Under the pieces are notes generated by a model. It was not told the DNA's origin, did no database searches, and saw only the letters and a program-made list of their open reading frames with translations. Source: Paraferrimonas sp. SM1919 (lineage in GTDB: Bacteria > Pseudomonadota > Gammaproteobacteria > Enterobacterales > Shewanellaceae). Taken from it: a stretch of DNA of 43,625 nucleotides. Position 1 is the stretch's first letter. Each line of letters starts with the position of its first letter. Below, in pieces: positions 26,801 to 34,254 of the stretch. The position numbers and the translations under genes are program-made. Location of the stretch: contig NZ_WINH01000031.1 in the NCBI RefSeq assembly GCF_010993985.1, positions 1 through 43,625 of the forward strand, in the 5' to 3' direction.

Positions 26801-27534
26801 AACAGCTGTCTGAGCAGATAGCGGCGTCCAAGGTTGAACAGGATGAGGGTGGCTACTCTTTAGAGGAACTCGAACAGCAACAGGCACAGTTCACAGCCCA
26901 GTTGCAGCAGTACCACCAAGGTTTAGGTGAGCTTGATCTGAAATTAAAGCAACATTTAGCTCAAGGACAAAAACAGGCCGCCTTGTTACAGCAAATGGAA
27001 CAGCAAAATCAGCAGCTTGATATCTTGGCCAAACTCAATGACATGATTGGTTCGGCAGATGGCGCTAAATTCAGAAGATTTGCTCAAGGGTTAACCTTAG
27101 GGCAACTGGTTCAGCTTGCCAATGGTCAGTTGCAGCGTCTTGATGGCCGCTATCAATTGCAGCGCAGCGATGAACAGTCATTGGAGTTAGAAATTATCGA
27201 TACTTGGCAAGGTGATCAAAAGCGTCTACTCAATACCTTATCTGGTGGTGAGCGCTTTTTGGTGTCATTGGCGTTAGCATTGGGGTTGTCAGATTTAGTT
27301 TCCCAGAAAACCTCTATCGATTCTATATTCTTGGATGAGGGCTTTGGCACCTTAGACCAACAAACATTAGATACCGCTCTAGCGGCGTTGGATGCCATCC
27401 AAGCACAAGGGAAAACCATCGGCATTATCTCTCATGTTGAGGCGTTAAAAGAGCGTATTCCCACCAAAATTGAGGTCCACAAAAGTGCAGGCTTAGGGGT
27501 GAGTTCTCTGGCTGGAATGTATAAAGTTTCATAA
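23878..27534 (+). CDS. sbcC: Exonuclease SbcCD, ATPase subunit SbcC with glutamine-rich coiled coils
   Basis: The 1218-residue Rad50-type ATPase is longer than E. coli SbcC (about 1050). Walker A GPTGAGKT is at 37-44, a CPLC zinc hook at 599-602 almost exactly in the middle, signature TLSGGERF near 1121 and Walker B SIFLDEGFGTLD near 1149. The two long coiled-coil arms (about 190-590 and 620-1040) are extraordinarily rich in Gln: in one 40-residue stretch near residue 295 nineteen residues are Gln, coded by mixed CAA and CAG. The nucleotide-binding heads and hook show normal composition. Together with SbcD it processes hairpins and blocked double-strand ends in the cytosol. All catalytic motifs are intact, so the protein should work. 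Confidence 0.97.
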   Translation: MRILSIRLENINSLKGAWYIDFRDPEFQRSGLFAIVGPTGAGKTSILDAICIALYHQTPRQVLSQNNNGVMTRDTSYCCAEVEFEVKGKQYRAFWAQRRSRGKADGKLQKPEVELAEADGKIITSKLSEKIKAVSELTGLDFGRFTKSMMLAQGGFDAFLAAAANDRAELLEELTGTEIYGLLSKQAYDNHKQHAQQVQQLKFKLEQLQMLSAPELAEIEQHKQELLALEKQTKAQLSACNQQHQRQQQFSQLTQQQQGLQLQLQHLQQQADEFAPQQQVLVKALEAQKYQGQYQQLQQAQQQQQSLLIQLEQYQQQKALLEQQQTSLEQQEQSLVEALKRTQAQSEQDQQLAQQQLIPLEQQANSNAKQIQQLTAKQRQQTTQQQQLNAEINQRKRYLQQSEQQHQQLSQWLQQSVVNEDVAQQLPLWQQNYQLLGELEQQLLHFTQELTQRQQQERELNSQQQRYGAEAQQVQQHQQRLGQQLQQLLLQQQHLLGDLNIEQLQQQLLSFREQTPLLVKAQHLHNHNEQLQMQLQQYHEAHHQALAQLSQLDAEQQQLEPKYDMLVQQRQDLQQLLKLQQKIASLAHYQAQLQQGDPCPLCGATEHPGVEPHSEHEYQLLEQRVGDNQQQLEQLQLLNKQLFAQHGQVEAQTQQLQLNIERLQQQLQHNGLQLQEISSELGYEHRLTVEQVINLLQHEQQLQALFQQWQQLEQQNGQYQQQRVQLQQTEQQLEYGIKLTTQQQQQLGAQVEQLQLQIDKVQLQLQQLVSQLLGQLQKLGFDSDDPSDIMAFIEQTAVQWQQHKQYQQRLNDTNSAIEQVNAEINMQQQALALVEQEQQHISEQLQQTQQQHQLQCQQLQQQLQGLSIQEFLQRGQDQLQAEQALLQQAQAQTKQNLIECNSVVGQFNQLTQSLAQLSEQIERYQQQWHSTLNASTFNDQQAFIAANLPPEQVESLQLQQQQLQQQLHNTQAKLEQLSEQIAASKVEQDEGGYSLEELEQQQAQFTAQLQQYHQGLGELDLKLKQHLAQGQKQAALLQQMEQQNQQLDILAKLNDMIGSADGAKFRRFAQGLTLGQLVQLANGQLQRLDGRYQLQRSDEQSLELEIIDTWQGDQKRLLNTLSGGERFLVSLALALGLSDLVSQKTSIDSIFLDEGFGTLDQQTLDTALAALDAIQAQGKTIGIISHVEALKERIPTKIEVHKSAGLGVSSLAGMYKVS

Positions 27535-27643
27535 TCAAATCAAATTGATAGAAGATTATTGCATAGAGTCAAAAAATTGACTATGGTGGTTTTGTGACCA
27601 TGCTGATTTGAGATAGGTAGTTTTTCTCACCAAGGGAGTAATT

Positions 27644-28003
27644 ATGTATCTAAAAATAATATGGATAGTGGCAATTTTTTTGTTTTTGCTTGGCTGTGTT
27701 AATGATGAGACAAGCAACTCGACAATATGGGTCTATCAGTACCAACAAAGCCAGACTTGCCAATTAGACTCTGGCTTAACACAGCAACAAGTCAGGCAAT
27801 CTTTAGATGATGCTGGAATTGCTGTTTTGTGCCAGGGGATGGGCCACACTGGCTTGCCTCAAGCCAGTGTATGTGGGATAACTACAAATGAAATCTATGC
27901 TTTTGAAATTTTTAAAGATAAACTGCTAGAGGCGGAAAACCTAGGCTATCTAATTCTGGATGATTTAGAGCATGCTGAAATTGAAGTCAGTTGCAAAGAA
28001 TAA
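27644..28003 (+). CDS. Small lipoprotein of unknown function
   Basis: The 119-residue product starts with a hydrophobic signal ending in LLGC (Cys 18), a lipobox, followed by VNDETSN. The mature part has four further Cys residues (in QTCQL, VLCQGMG, SVCGI and VSCKE), which could form two disulfides in the periplasm. A repeated short theme, QQQVRQSLDDAGI and LGYLILDDLEHAEI, suggests helical segments. I recognise no family. AAGGGAG precedes the ATG by a good distance. It lies 109 bp after sbcC and only 15 bp before the deaminase gene, so it may be co-transcribed with the latter, though a lipoprotein has no obvious role in DNA metabolism. Confidence 0.75.
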   Translation: MYLKIIWIVAIFLFLLGCVNDETSNSTIWVYQYQQSQTCQLDSGLTQQQVRQSLDDAGIAVLCQGMGHTGLPQASVCGITTNEIYAFEIFKDKLLEAENLGYLILDDLEHAEIEVSCKE

Positions 28004-28018
28004 TTATAAAGGTTTAAC

Positions 28019-28462
28019 ATGTTATCTAAGTGGTCAAAACGTTTTTATCAGATGGCATCTTTGGTGGCATCTTGGTCAAAAGATCCTTCTACTCAAGTAG
28101 GTGCAGTGATCACCGAAAAAAATCGCATTGTTTCTTTGGGGTTTAATGGATACCCCCATGGCATAGCGGATGATGCCGAAATTGATACTCGGGATTTAAA
28201 GTATTTAAAAACCCTGCACGCCGAAGAAAATGCGTTACTTTTTGCCAGGCGAGATCTGACCGGTTGTGAAATTTGGGTGACCCATTTTCCATGTCCTAAT
28301 TGTGCTGCCAAAATTATTCAAACCGGGATTAAAGCGGTTCATTGCCCAGAACAATCTGCAGACTTTTTATCTCGCTGGGGTGAGAAAATTCAACTCAGCC
28401 AAGTCATGTTTGACCAAGCTGGCGTAAATGTTCATTGGTTACCGCTTTCAGAATTAAATTAA
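28019..28462 (+). CDS. dCMP deaminase-family protein
   Basis: The 147-residue zinc enzyme belongs to the deoxycytidylate deaminase family. The N-terminal WSKDPSTQVGAVI is typical, TLHAEENAL carries the first zinc ligand His and the catalytic Glu, and FPCPNCAAKI carries the two Cys ligands. It would convert dCMP to dUMP for thymidylate synthesis. An ATG at 28019 follows an AAAGG ribosome site. Compared with phage and Gram-positive enzymes it is short and has no visible allosteric insertion. A role in competence (ComEB-type naming) or as a tRNA- or riboflavin-type deaminase is less likely from the motif spacing. It lies between an unknown lipoprotein and the SSB-like gene. Confidence 0.9.
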   Translation: MLSKWSKRFYQMASLVASWSKDPSTQVGAVITEKNRIVSLGFNGYPHGIADDAEIDTRDLKYLKTLHAEENALLFARRDLTGCEIWVTHFPCPNCAAKIIQTGIKAVHCPEQSADFLSRWGEKIQLSQVMFDQAGVNVHWLPLSELN

Positions 28463-28533
28463 GCGTTAAACTCTGGCCTTGTTGCCTGTGCCTTGGTTAT
28501 ACTTAAAGGGATAAAAGAAGTTAGAGAAATATC

Positions 28534-29049
28534 ATGTCTAAGAGTTATGAAATGCAGGGTGTTATCCATTCTATGGGTGCAACCACTGCCTATGGTAATA
28601 ATGGATTTACCAAGCGCGAGTTTGTTATTAAAGTAACAGGCCCAGATGAGAACCCAAGCTGGCCAAACTACGCCGCTTTTGAATTAGTAAAGGATAAGTG
28701 CGCACTGTTAGACCAATACCAGGTTGGCCAAGAAGTTCAAATCCAATTCAATATTAATGGTCGTCTATGGGCTGGTAATGGCCAAGGCGAACGTTGTTTT
28801 ACTTCTTTGCAAGCATGGCGGGTTGCACCAGCACAAGCGGCTCAAGCAAATCAAGGTTTTGATGAGCACTTCAATCAAGCGCCGCCTCAGGCGCAATTTG
28901 ATCAGCGCCCACAACAGGCGGCACCTGCGCAACCACAACCTGTTGCAGCCCAGCCTCAGCACGCGGGCATGCAAACGGCCAACCAAGCGCCTATGGGGCA
29001 AACTTTCTCGAGCGATAATTCAGCTTGGGATGACGATATTCCGTTCTAA
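28534..29049 (+). CDS. DUF3127-like OB-fold protein with an SSB-type acidic C-terminal tip
   Basis: The 171-residue protein has an N-terminal domain (about 1-95) with the pattern YEMQGVIHSMG, FTKREFVIKV, AAFELVKDKC, VGQEVQIQFNINGRLW and RCFTSLQAWRV, matching the small DUF3127 family, which is predicted to adopt an OB fold. A low-complexity Gln/Ala/Pro linker (about 98-160) leads to the terminal SAWDDDIPF. This domain, linker and DDDIPF tip copies the architecture of single-strand DNA-binding protein SSB, whose tip docks repair and replication proteins. It is not the canonical SSB: the N-domain sequence differs and it is shorter. I infer a DNA- or RNA-binding role with access to the SSB partner network. 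A strong terminator follows. Confidence 0.8.
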   Translation: MSKSYEMQGVIHSMGATTAYGNNGFTKREFVIKVTGPDENPSWPNYAAFELVKDKCALLDQYQVGQEVQIQFNINGRLWAGNGQGERCFTSLQAWRVAPAQAAQANQGFDEHFNQAPPQAQFDQRPQQAAPAQPQPVAAQPQHAGMQTANQAPMGQTFSSDNSAWDDDIPF

Positions 29050-29085
29050 CCAACGGATAAATTACAATTGTCGATTGAAATAATT

Positions 29086-29114
29086 AAGGGCTTGTTTTTA
29101 CAAGCCCTTTTTTA
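29086..29114 (+). terminator. Rho-independent terminator after the SSB-like gene
   Basis: AAGGGCTTG (29086-29094) pairs with CAAGCCCTT (29101-29109) around TTTTTA and is followed by TTTTATTTT. It separates the SSB-like gene from the transporter gene. Confidence 0.93.
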
Positions 29115-29204
29115 TTTTGCCTGGATTCGGATGCAAAAAATTCAATCAGCTAAACTTAGTCTTTATGATTAAATAGCGATAAATTAATTCGCCAGAGTTT
29201 TTTA

Positions 29205-31139
29205 ATGGAACAAGGGATCATCAGTCAAATATTAGCAATGCTGGTTGCGGCAATTATATTTATTGCCCTGTTTAGACGGGTCGGTTTGCCAGTGGTGCTG
29301 GCTTATCTGATGACAGGGATCATCGCGGGTCCTAATGGCATTAACTGGTTTTCTAATGATGATATCCACTTAATGGGCGAACTCGGCATTGCGCTGTTGA
29401 TGTTCAGTTTGGGGTTAGAGTTTTCTATACCTCGGCTGTGGGCGATGCGTAAGATGGTATTTGGATTGGGTTTTGGTCAAATGCTATTAACCTCAATTGT
29501 TATCGCCGCGGTGCTACTAAACTTCGGTTTTGAAGGCTTACCCGCCCTGATGATTGGGTTGATCTTGGCATTGTCGTCAACCGCTATCGTTTTGAAACTG
29601 TTTAATGAGCTAGGCAGTATTAACCAGCCCCATGGCGAACGTGGAGTAAGTGTGCTGTTGTTTCAAGATGTGGCAGTGGTGCCGTTGCTTATCTTGTTAC
29701 CGTTAGTCGGAGGCCAGGGGCCGAGTCTCAGCCTGACTGAAATTGCTTTGCAAGTATTCTCTGGGGTGTTTGCCATTGTGCTATTGGTGACGGTCGGGCG
29801 TTGGTTGCTGCCGAAATTCTTTGATGAAGTTGCCCGAGCTAAAACCAATGAATTATTTGTACTGGCCACATTAGCCGTTGCTTTAATAACCGGTGCTATC
29901 ACTCATTCTATTGGCCTGTCGATGGCGCTTGGGGCGTTTGTGGCGGGCTTATTACTGGGGGAAAGCCAGTATAAAAGTCAGCTAGAAGCCGATATCAGAC
30001 CTTTTCGAGATCTGTTGATGGGGGTCTTTTTCATTAGCATCGGCATGTTATTGAATTTTGAGGTAGTGATTGCCCATTATGGTGTGATCTTAAGCTTGTT
30101 ACTGGTCTTTACTTTGGTCAAAGCCATTGTGCTTTCGGGGTTAGTTTACAGTTATGACAAAGAGTTGGGCGTTGCGGTGACGACCGGGGTGTCTTTGGCG
30201 CAAATTGGTGAATTCAGTTTTGTATTATTGGCTTTAGCTGCAGATGTGAATTTACTGTCGGGCCAATGGAGTAATATTTTGGTCATGGTTGGGGTGTTGT
30301 CGATGGCCATGACCCCATGGATGGTGAAAGCGGCTCCCAAGTTAGGTCAAAAATTTTCTAGTCGTAAAATTAAGCAGCAACAATACCAACCTAATGAAGA
30401 CATTAAAAACCATGTTGTGTTATGTGGTTTTGGGCGAGTAGGGCAGTCGATAGGGCGTTTTTTACATGCCGAGGGCATAGAGTTTGTGGCCATTGACTCA
30501 GATCCCGTCCGTGCCAAAGAAGCGTTAATGGCTGGCGAACCCGTATTATTCGGAGATCCGACTAATCGAGCCTTATTACGAATGGCGGGCATTAAGCGAG
30601 CCAATATGCTGGTGGTTTGTTTTAAAGATAAAAAAGGTGCGTTGGCTTTAGTGCAAATGGTTAAGGCACAAAATCCGGATTTAAAAGTGCTGGTAAGGAC
30701 CACCGATGATCAACAGTTGAAACAAATCCAGCAAGCCGGGGTGGATTTGGTTGTGCCTGAATACCTTGAAGGTTCTTTAATGATGGTGTCGCAAGTCTTG
30801 CATCAACTGGGTGTGCCCATTGGCAAAATTTTAAAAAGGCTCGAGCAAGAACGTCGGGATCATTATCAGAATTTACATAACTTTTATTCTGGTGATAAAT
30901 CCGATATCACCAAGGACTTTTTGCATGGTGTGCATGTGCTAGCGGATTCTTATTTAGTGGGCAGACCCATTAACCAATTAGATTTTAATCAATTTAACAT
31001 TCAGTTAGATAGCATTAAACGAGATGGTCACTCGCTGCCATTAGATGCCAGCTTTGAGCTGCAAGAACATGATATTGTGTTATTGGCTGGTAAAGCCCGT
31101 CATATTGAACGGGCTGAAGCCTATATTCACAATGGCTGA
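29205..31139 (+). CDS. KefB/KefC-like monovalent cation:proton antiporter with RCK domains
   Basis: The 644-residue protein has a CPA2 antiporter domain of about 12 membrane helices (1-385), with LMFSLGLEFSIPRLW and LLFQDVAVVPLLIL as conserved signatures. A cytosolic RCK_N domain follows (about 400-525), with nucleotide-binding GFGRVG in HVVLCGFGRVGQSIG and an acidic residue ending the second strand in FVAIDSD. A C-terminal RCK_C domain (about 565-640) completes it. Such proteins move K+ out of the cell in exchange for protons under ligand control. The length is close to KefB and KefC (about 600-620), but no KefF/KefG-type ancillary flavoprotein gene is adjacent, so glutathione gating is unproven. 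Convergent with the patatin gene, 11 bp away. Confidence 0.93.
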   Translation: MEQGIISQILAMLVAAIIFIALFRRVGLPVVLAYLMTGIIAGPNGINWFSNDDIHLMGELGIALLMFSLGLEFSIPRLWAMRKMVFGLGFGQMLLTSIVIAAVLLNFGFEGLPALMIGLILALSSTAIVLKLFNELGSINQPHGERGVSVLLFQDVAVVPLLILLPLVGGQGPSLSLTEIALQVFSGVFAIVLLVTVGRWLLPKFFDEVARAKTNELFVLATLAVALITGAITHSIGLSMALGAFVAGLLLGESQYKSQLEADIRPFRDLLMGVFFISIGMLLNFEVVIAHYGVILSLLLVFTLVKAIVLSGLVYSYDKELGVAVTTGVSLAQIGEFSFVLLALAADVNLLSGQWSNILVMVGVLSMAMTPWMVKAAPKLGQKFSSRKIKQQQYQPNEDIKNHVVLCGFGRVGQSIGRFLHAEGIEFVAIDSDPVRAKEALMAGEPVLFGDPTNRALLRMAGIKRANMLVVCFKDKKGALALVQMVKAQNPDLKVLVRTTDDQQLKQIQQAGVDLVVPEYLEGSLMMVSQVLHQLGVPIGKILKRLEQERRDHYQNLHNFYSGDKSDITKDFLHGVHVLADSYLVGRPINQLDFNQFNIQLDSIKRDGHSLPLDASFELQEHDIVLLAGKARHIERAEAYIHNG

Positions 31140-31150
31140 GGGGCAGGGCA

Positions 31151-32314
31151 TTATTGCAATTCGAAAAAATCTTTAATTTCATCGGCGCGAGCGAGAGCGT
31201 CTTGTTCGCCCAGTTTGATAAGTTCGCGGCTGAAACTGTTTTCGAATAGCATATAGGAAATGATACCCGGATCTTTACCGTTACCGCCGCCAATCATTTT
31301 CAGTAACCAACGCACCGCCCATGGCAGTGAGTAATAATGTTTTAGCGCCAGCTCTGAGAGATTAAGGGAGGGCTTAAACAGCAGCATCTCAATTGGTTTT
31401 AATCCTAATTTCTGGCGGGTGGACGCATTGAGGTGGGCGACGGTTTTGTTTATCCTTTCGACACGTTCAATATCGGCGTTTAACGTGTCAGCGAATACGA
31501 TTTCCATGATTTGGCCAAAAATTTGTGCCATCGAAGGATGTTTGATTAACGTTTTCGTTTGTTTTTCAATGTGACTTTCTAGGTTGATCACCAAGATTTT
31601 GTCCGCCCCAAGATGAATTGGGGTACTCAATGGTGAAAATTGGCAGATAGCACCGTCACCGTAGTAACGATTTTTAATTTTGATACTTGGGAATAATATT
31701 GGAATGCCGGCACTGGCCATCAGGTGATCCACAGTTAATTGTTCTTTGATCCCCTCACGCCCATCTCGCTGCCAAGGTTCAACATTACCTTGATAGAAAC
31801 TAATCGAAGAGTTTTGGTTGTAGCTTGAGGCATCGACACTGATGGCATGCAGATAATCATCTGCAATATTTTTATCGAGCATCTTAAAGTCAATCACTTG
31901 TTCAAGCAGTTTAGCCAGAGGTTTGGTATTAAACACGCTCACCGCGGGAGATGCAGAAGTGCTCCAAGTAAATTTTCGCACCATCATTGCCAACAAGTGA
32001 GCCAGCACCCCTTTGGTGCTGCTTTTAAATATGTTTTTGCTGCTCATATTGTGCCAAACCCATTCAAGCTTTCTAACCCCTAAGTGAAAGCTCGATGCGT
32101 AGCAGCCGAGTGCGCAAGAATTGATGGCGCCAGCGGATGAGCCACAGATAATCTTAAAGGGTAGGCCATGATTTCTGGGGTAAAGTTCAGCTATCGCTTT
32201 TAAGACGCCTACTTGATAAGCCGCTCTAGCACCGCCGCCGCCAAGCATTAAGGCAATTTTATTTTTATCGTGAGTTGACTCACTGGTGAACTTGTTTTTT
32301 AACTTACTAATCAA
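31151..32314 (-). CDS. Patatin-like phospholipase
   Basis: The 387-residue protein has a patatin domain with the oxyanion loop GGGGARAAY (25-33), the nucleophile Ser60 in GSSAG (58-62) and the catalytic Asp in YYGDGAICQ (near 220). It lacks a signal peptide and membrane segments, so it is probably cytosolic or peripheral on the inner membrane. The start is a TTG at 32314 with GAGGG seven bases upstream; no ATG fits. The C-terminal 130 residues are helical and uncharacterised. Expected activity is acyl hydrolysis of phospholipids, as for RssA/YchK-type proteins. It is flanked by convergent stops on one side and by the proS terminator on the other. Confidence 0.92.
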   Translation of the reverse strand: MISKLKNKFTSESTHDKNKIALMLGGGGARAAYQVGVLKAIAELYPRNHGLPFKIICGSSAGAINSCALGCYASSFHLGVRKLEWVWHNMSSKNIFKSSTKGVLAHLLAMMVRKFTWSTSASPAVSVFNTKPLAKLLEQVIDFKMLDKNIADDYLHAISVDASSYNQNSSISFYQGNVEPWQRDGREGIKEQLTVDHLMASAGIPILFPSIKIKNRYYGDGAICQFSPLSTPIHLGADKILVINLESHIEKQTKTLIKHPSMAQIFGQIMEIVFADTLNADIERVERINKTVAHLNASTRQKLGLKPIEMLLFKPSLNLSELALKHYYSLPWAVRWLLKMIGGGNGKDPGIISYMLFENSFSRELIKLGEQDALARADEIKDFFELQ

Positions 32315-32402
32315 CTGCTTGCCCTCTATATCAGTCTATTTAGTTTTGGCGATCAAGGACAGAAGTGCAAGTGTTAATGTCAAACTATGGTGAATAAGAT
32401 AT

Positions 32403-32429
32403 AAAAAAAGCCAGCTTATTCGCTGGCTT
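32403..32429 (-). terminator. Rho-independent terminator of proS
   Basis: AAGCCAGC (32408-32415) pairs with GCTGGCTT (32422-32429) around TTATTC. On the minus strand the stem is followed by a U run (A-tract 32403-32409). It lies 17 bp after the proS stop. Confidence 0.93.
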
Positions 32430-32445
32430 GATTAAATGCTAGGGC

Positions 32446-34152
32446 TTAGTGGCTTAACGCCGCGATGACGTCAGCGACTGGCAGTTCTGATTTCTCCCCA
32501 GTGCGACGGTTACGAAGCTCGATAACACCGTTATCAAGGCTGCGATCACCGATAACAACCGTATAAGGAACACCTAATAGCTCCATGTCGTTAAACATCA
32601 CACCAGGGCGTTCTTTACGATCATCAAACAGTACATCAACACCGGCTTTGGTTAGCGCCTGATAGACTTCGCTAGCGGTGTCTTGTACGCGGTGTGATTT
32701 GTGCATGTTCATTGGTACGATACCTACCTTGAACGGTGCAATTGAATCTGGCCATACAATGCCATTTTCGTCGTGGTTTTGCTCAATCGCAGCGGCCACA
32801 ATACGACTTACACCGACACCGTAACAACCCATGATAAGTGGCTTAGACTTACCTTGTTGGTCGAGAATGTTGGCTTTCATGGCTTCTGAGTACTTAGTAC
32901 CTAGCTGGAAGATATGACCTACTTCAATACCACGGGCAAAAGCAATTGGACCATCATTTTCTGGGCTTTGCTCACCAGCGGTAATGTTACGTAAATCGAA
33001 ACCTTCAGGGGCAGCAACATCGCGCTCCCAGTTGATGCCGAAGTAGTGCTGACCATCAATGTTAGCACCTGCAGCAAAGTCGCTCATTACTAGTACGCTG
33101 TGATCGGCAACCACAGGCGTGCTTAGGTTTACTGGGCCTAACGAACCTGGTGCAGCACCAACAATGGCTTTAATTTGCGCTTCATCGGCAAACTCTAGTG
33201 GGCTAGCGACTAGTGGGTGTTTTTCAGCTTTACACTCGTTTAGCTCGTGATCGCCACGAACCAATAGTGCCACAATGTCAGCGTCCGCATCTTCTGCCGC
33301 TTTAACGAATAAGGTTTTCACGGTTTGTTCGATGTTTAGCTCGAATTGCTCAACTAACTCTTCGATAGTCTTAGCGTTAGGGGTAGCAACTTGAGTCATC
33401 TCTTGGCCTGGGGCGGCACGCTCGGCAGTTGGGGCTGGGCAATCGGCACGCTCGATGTTAGCGGCGTATTGACCACCTTCGGCGTAAGCAATTAAGTCTT
33501 CACCGCTTTGGGCGAGTACGTGGAATTCGTGAGATACGCTACCACCAATAGAGCCGGTGTCGGCTAATACTGGACGGAACTCTAGGCCAATGCGCTCAAG
33601 GATGTTTGAGTACGCGGTGAACATTTTTTGGTAGGTGTCGTTTAAACACTCTTCAGAGGCGTGGAAAGAGTAGGCATCTTTCATGGTGAATTCACGGGTA
33701 CGCATCACACCAAAGCGTGGACGAACTTCGTCACGGAATTTCGTTTGTACTTGGTACAGATTAAGTGGTAATTGCTTGTAAGAAGTCACTTCTTTACGAA
33801 CAAGTTCAGTGATCACTTCTTCGTGGGTTGGCCCTAATACGAATTCGCGCTGATGACGGTCGTTAATACGCAGCAGTTCTGGACCAAACTGATCCCAACG
33901 GCCGGTTTCACGCCATAAGTCACCCGGTTGAACCACAGGCATTAGCACTTCAATAGCGCCTGCTTTTTCCATTTCATCTTTAACGATGGCTTCTACTTTA
34001 CGCAGTACGCGTAAACCACTTGGCATCCAAGTGTATAGGCCTGCGGCCAGCTTACGGATCATACCGGCACGAAGCATTAACTGATGACTGATGATCTCTG
34101 CATCAGCTGGGGTTTCTTTTTTGGTTCCGAGTAAATATTGGCTAGTGCGCAT
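32446..34152 (-). CDS. proS: Prolyl-tRNA synthetase
   Basis: The 568-residue class II synthetase matches bacterial-type ProS (E. coli 572). The N-terminus MRTSQYLLGTKKETPADAEI is nearly invariant. Motif 2 is in YQVQTKFRDEVRPRFGVMR, and motif 3 near VGVSRIVAAAIEQ. An editing domain (about 225-400, with a conserved Lys in VKTLFVKAA) removes misacylated Ala. It charges tRNA-Pro in the cytosol. ATG at 34152. It is preceded by the terminator of the inserted acyltransferase operon and followed by its own, so it is transcribed separately here. Confidence 0.99.
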   Translation of the reverse strand: MRTSQYLLGTKKETPADAEIISHQLMLRAGMIRKLAAGLYTWMPSGLRVLRKVEAIVKDEMEKAGAIEVLMPVVQPGDLWRETGRWDQFGPELLRINDRHQREFVLGPTHEEVITELVRKEVTSYKQLPLNLYQVQTKFRDEVRPRFGVMRTREFTMKDAYSFHASEECLNDTYQKMFTAYSNILERIGLEFRPVLADTGSIGGSVSHEFHVLAQSGEDLIAYAEGGQYAANIERADCPAPTAERAAPGQEMTQVATPNAKTIEELVEQFELNIEQTVKTLFVKAAEDADADIVALLVRGDHELNECKAEKHPLVASPLEFADEAQIKAIVGAAPGSLGPVNLSTPVVADHSVLVMSDFAAGANIDGQHYFGINWERDVAAPEGFDLRNITAGEQSPENDGPIAFARGIEVGHIFQLGTKYSEAMKANILDQQGKSKPLIMGCYGVGVSRIVAAAIEQNHDENGIVWPDSIAPFKVGIVPMNMHKSHRVQDTASEVYQALTKAGVDVLFDDRKERPGVMFNDMELLGVPYTVVIGDRSLDNGVIELRNRRTGEKSELPVADVIAALSH

Positions 34153-34226
34153 TAGACTTCCAAAATAATGACTTAATTTATGATTTGGCGGTTATTGTAG
34201 CAAGAGATCTTAAGCTAGGCATCAAT

Positions 34227-34252
34227 AAAACTGCACTGAAGTATGCAGTTTT
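34227..34252 (-). terminator. Hairpin terminator after the acyltransferase gene
   Basis: AAAACTGCA (34227-34235) pairs with TGCAGTTTT (34244-34252) around 8 nt. It begins 2 bp after the acyltransferase stop and lies upstream of proS, so the two-gene operon probably stops here. The sequence is symmetrical and could act on both strands. Confidence 0.72.
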
Positions 34253-34254
34253 TA

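Noticed and set aside
24600..26900. CAG/CAA-rich DNA as a microsatellite or CRISPR-like repeat
   Set aside because: The repeats keep one continuous reading frame between intact Walker A and Walker B motifs of SbcC, and codons are mixed. There are no regular spacers.
27562..27582. Small hairpin (AGTCAA/TTGACT) as an sbcC terminator
   Set aside because: The stem is short and AT-rich and has no T-tract, so it was not called.
28498..28503. TATACT as a -10 box for the SSB-like gene
   Set aside because: No acceptable -35 box stands at 16-18 bp, so a separate promoter cannot be supported by eye.
27644..29049. Lipoprotein, deaminase and SSB-like genes as an anti-phage defence system
   Set aside because: The deaminase has the layout of a housekeeping dCMP deaminase, and there is no nuclease effector, sensor, integrase or mobile-element signature nearby.
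28724..29083. Basic 119-residue frame overlapping the SSB-like gene
   Set aside because: It is a shifted frame within the low-complexity linker; the SSB-like frame has the conserved domain, ribosome site and terminal motif.
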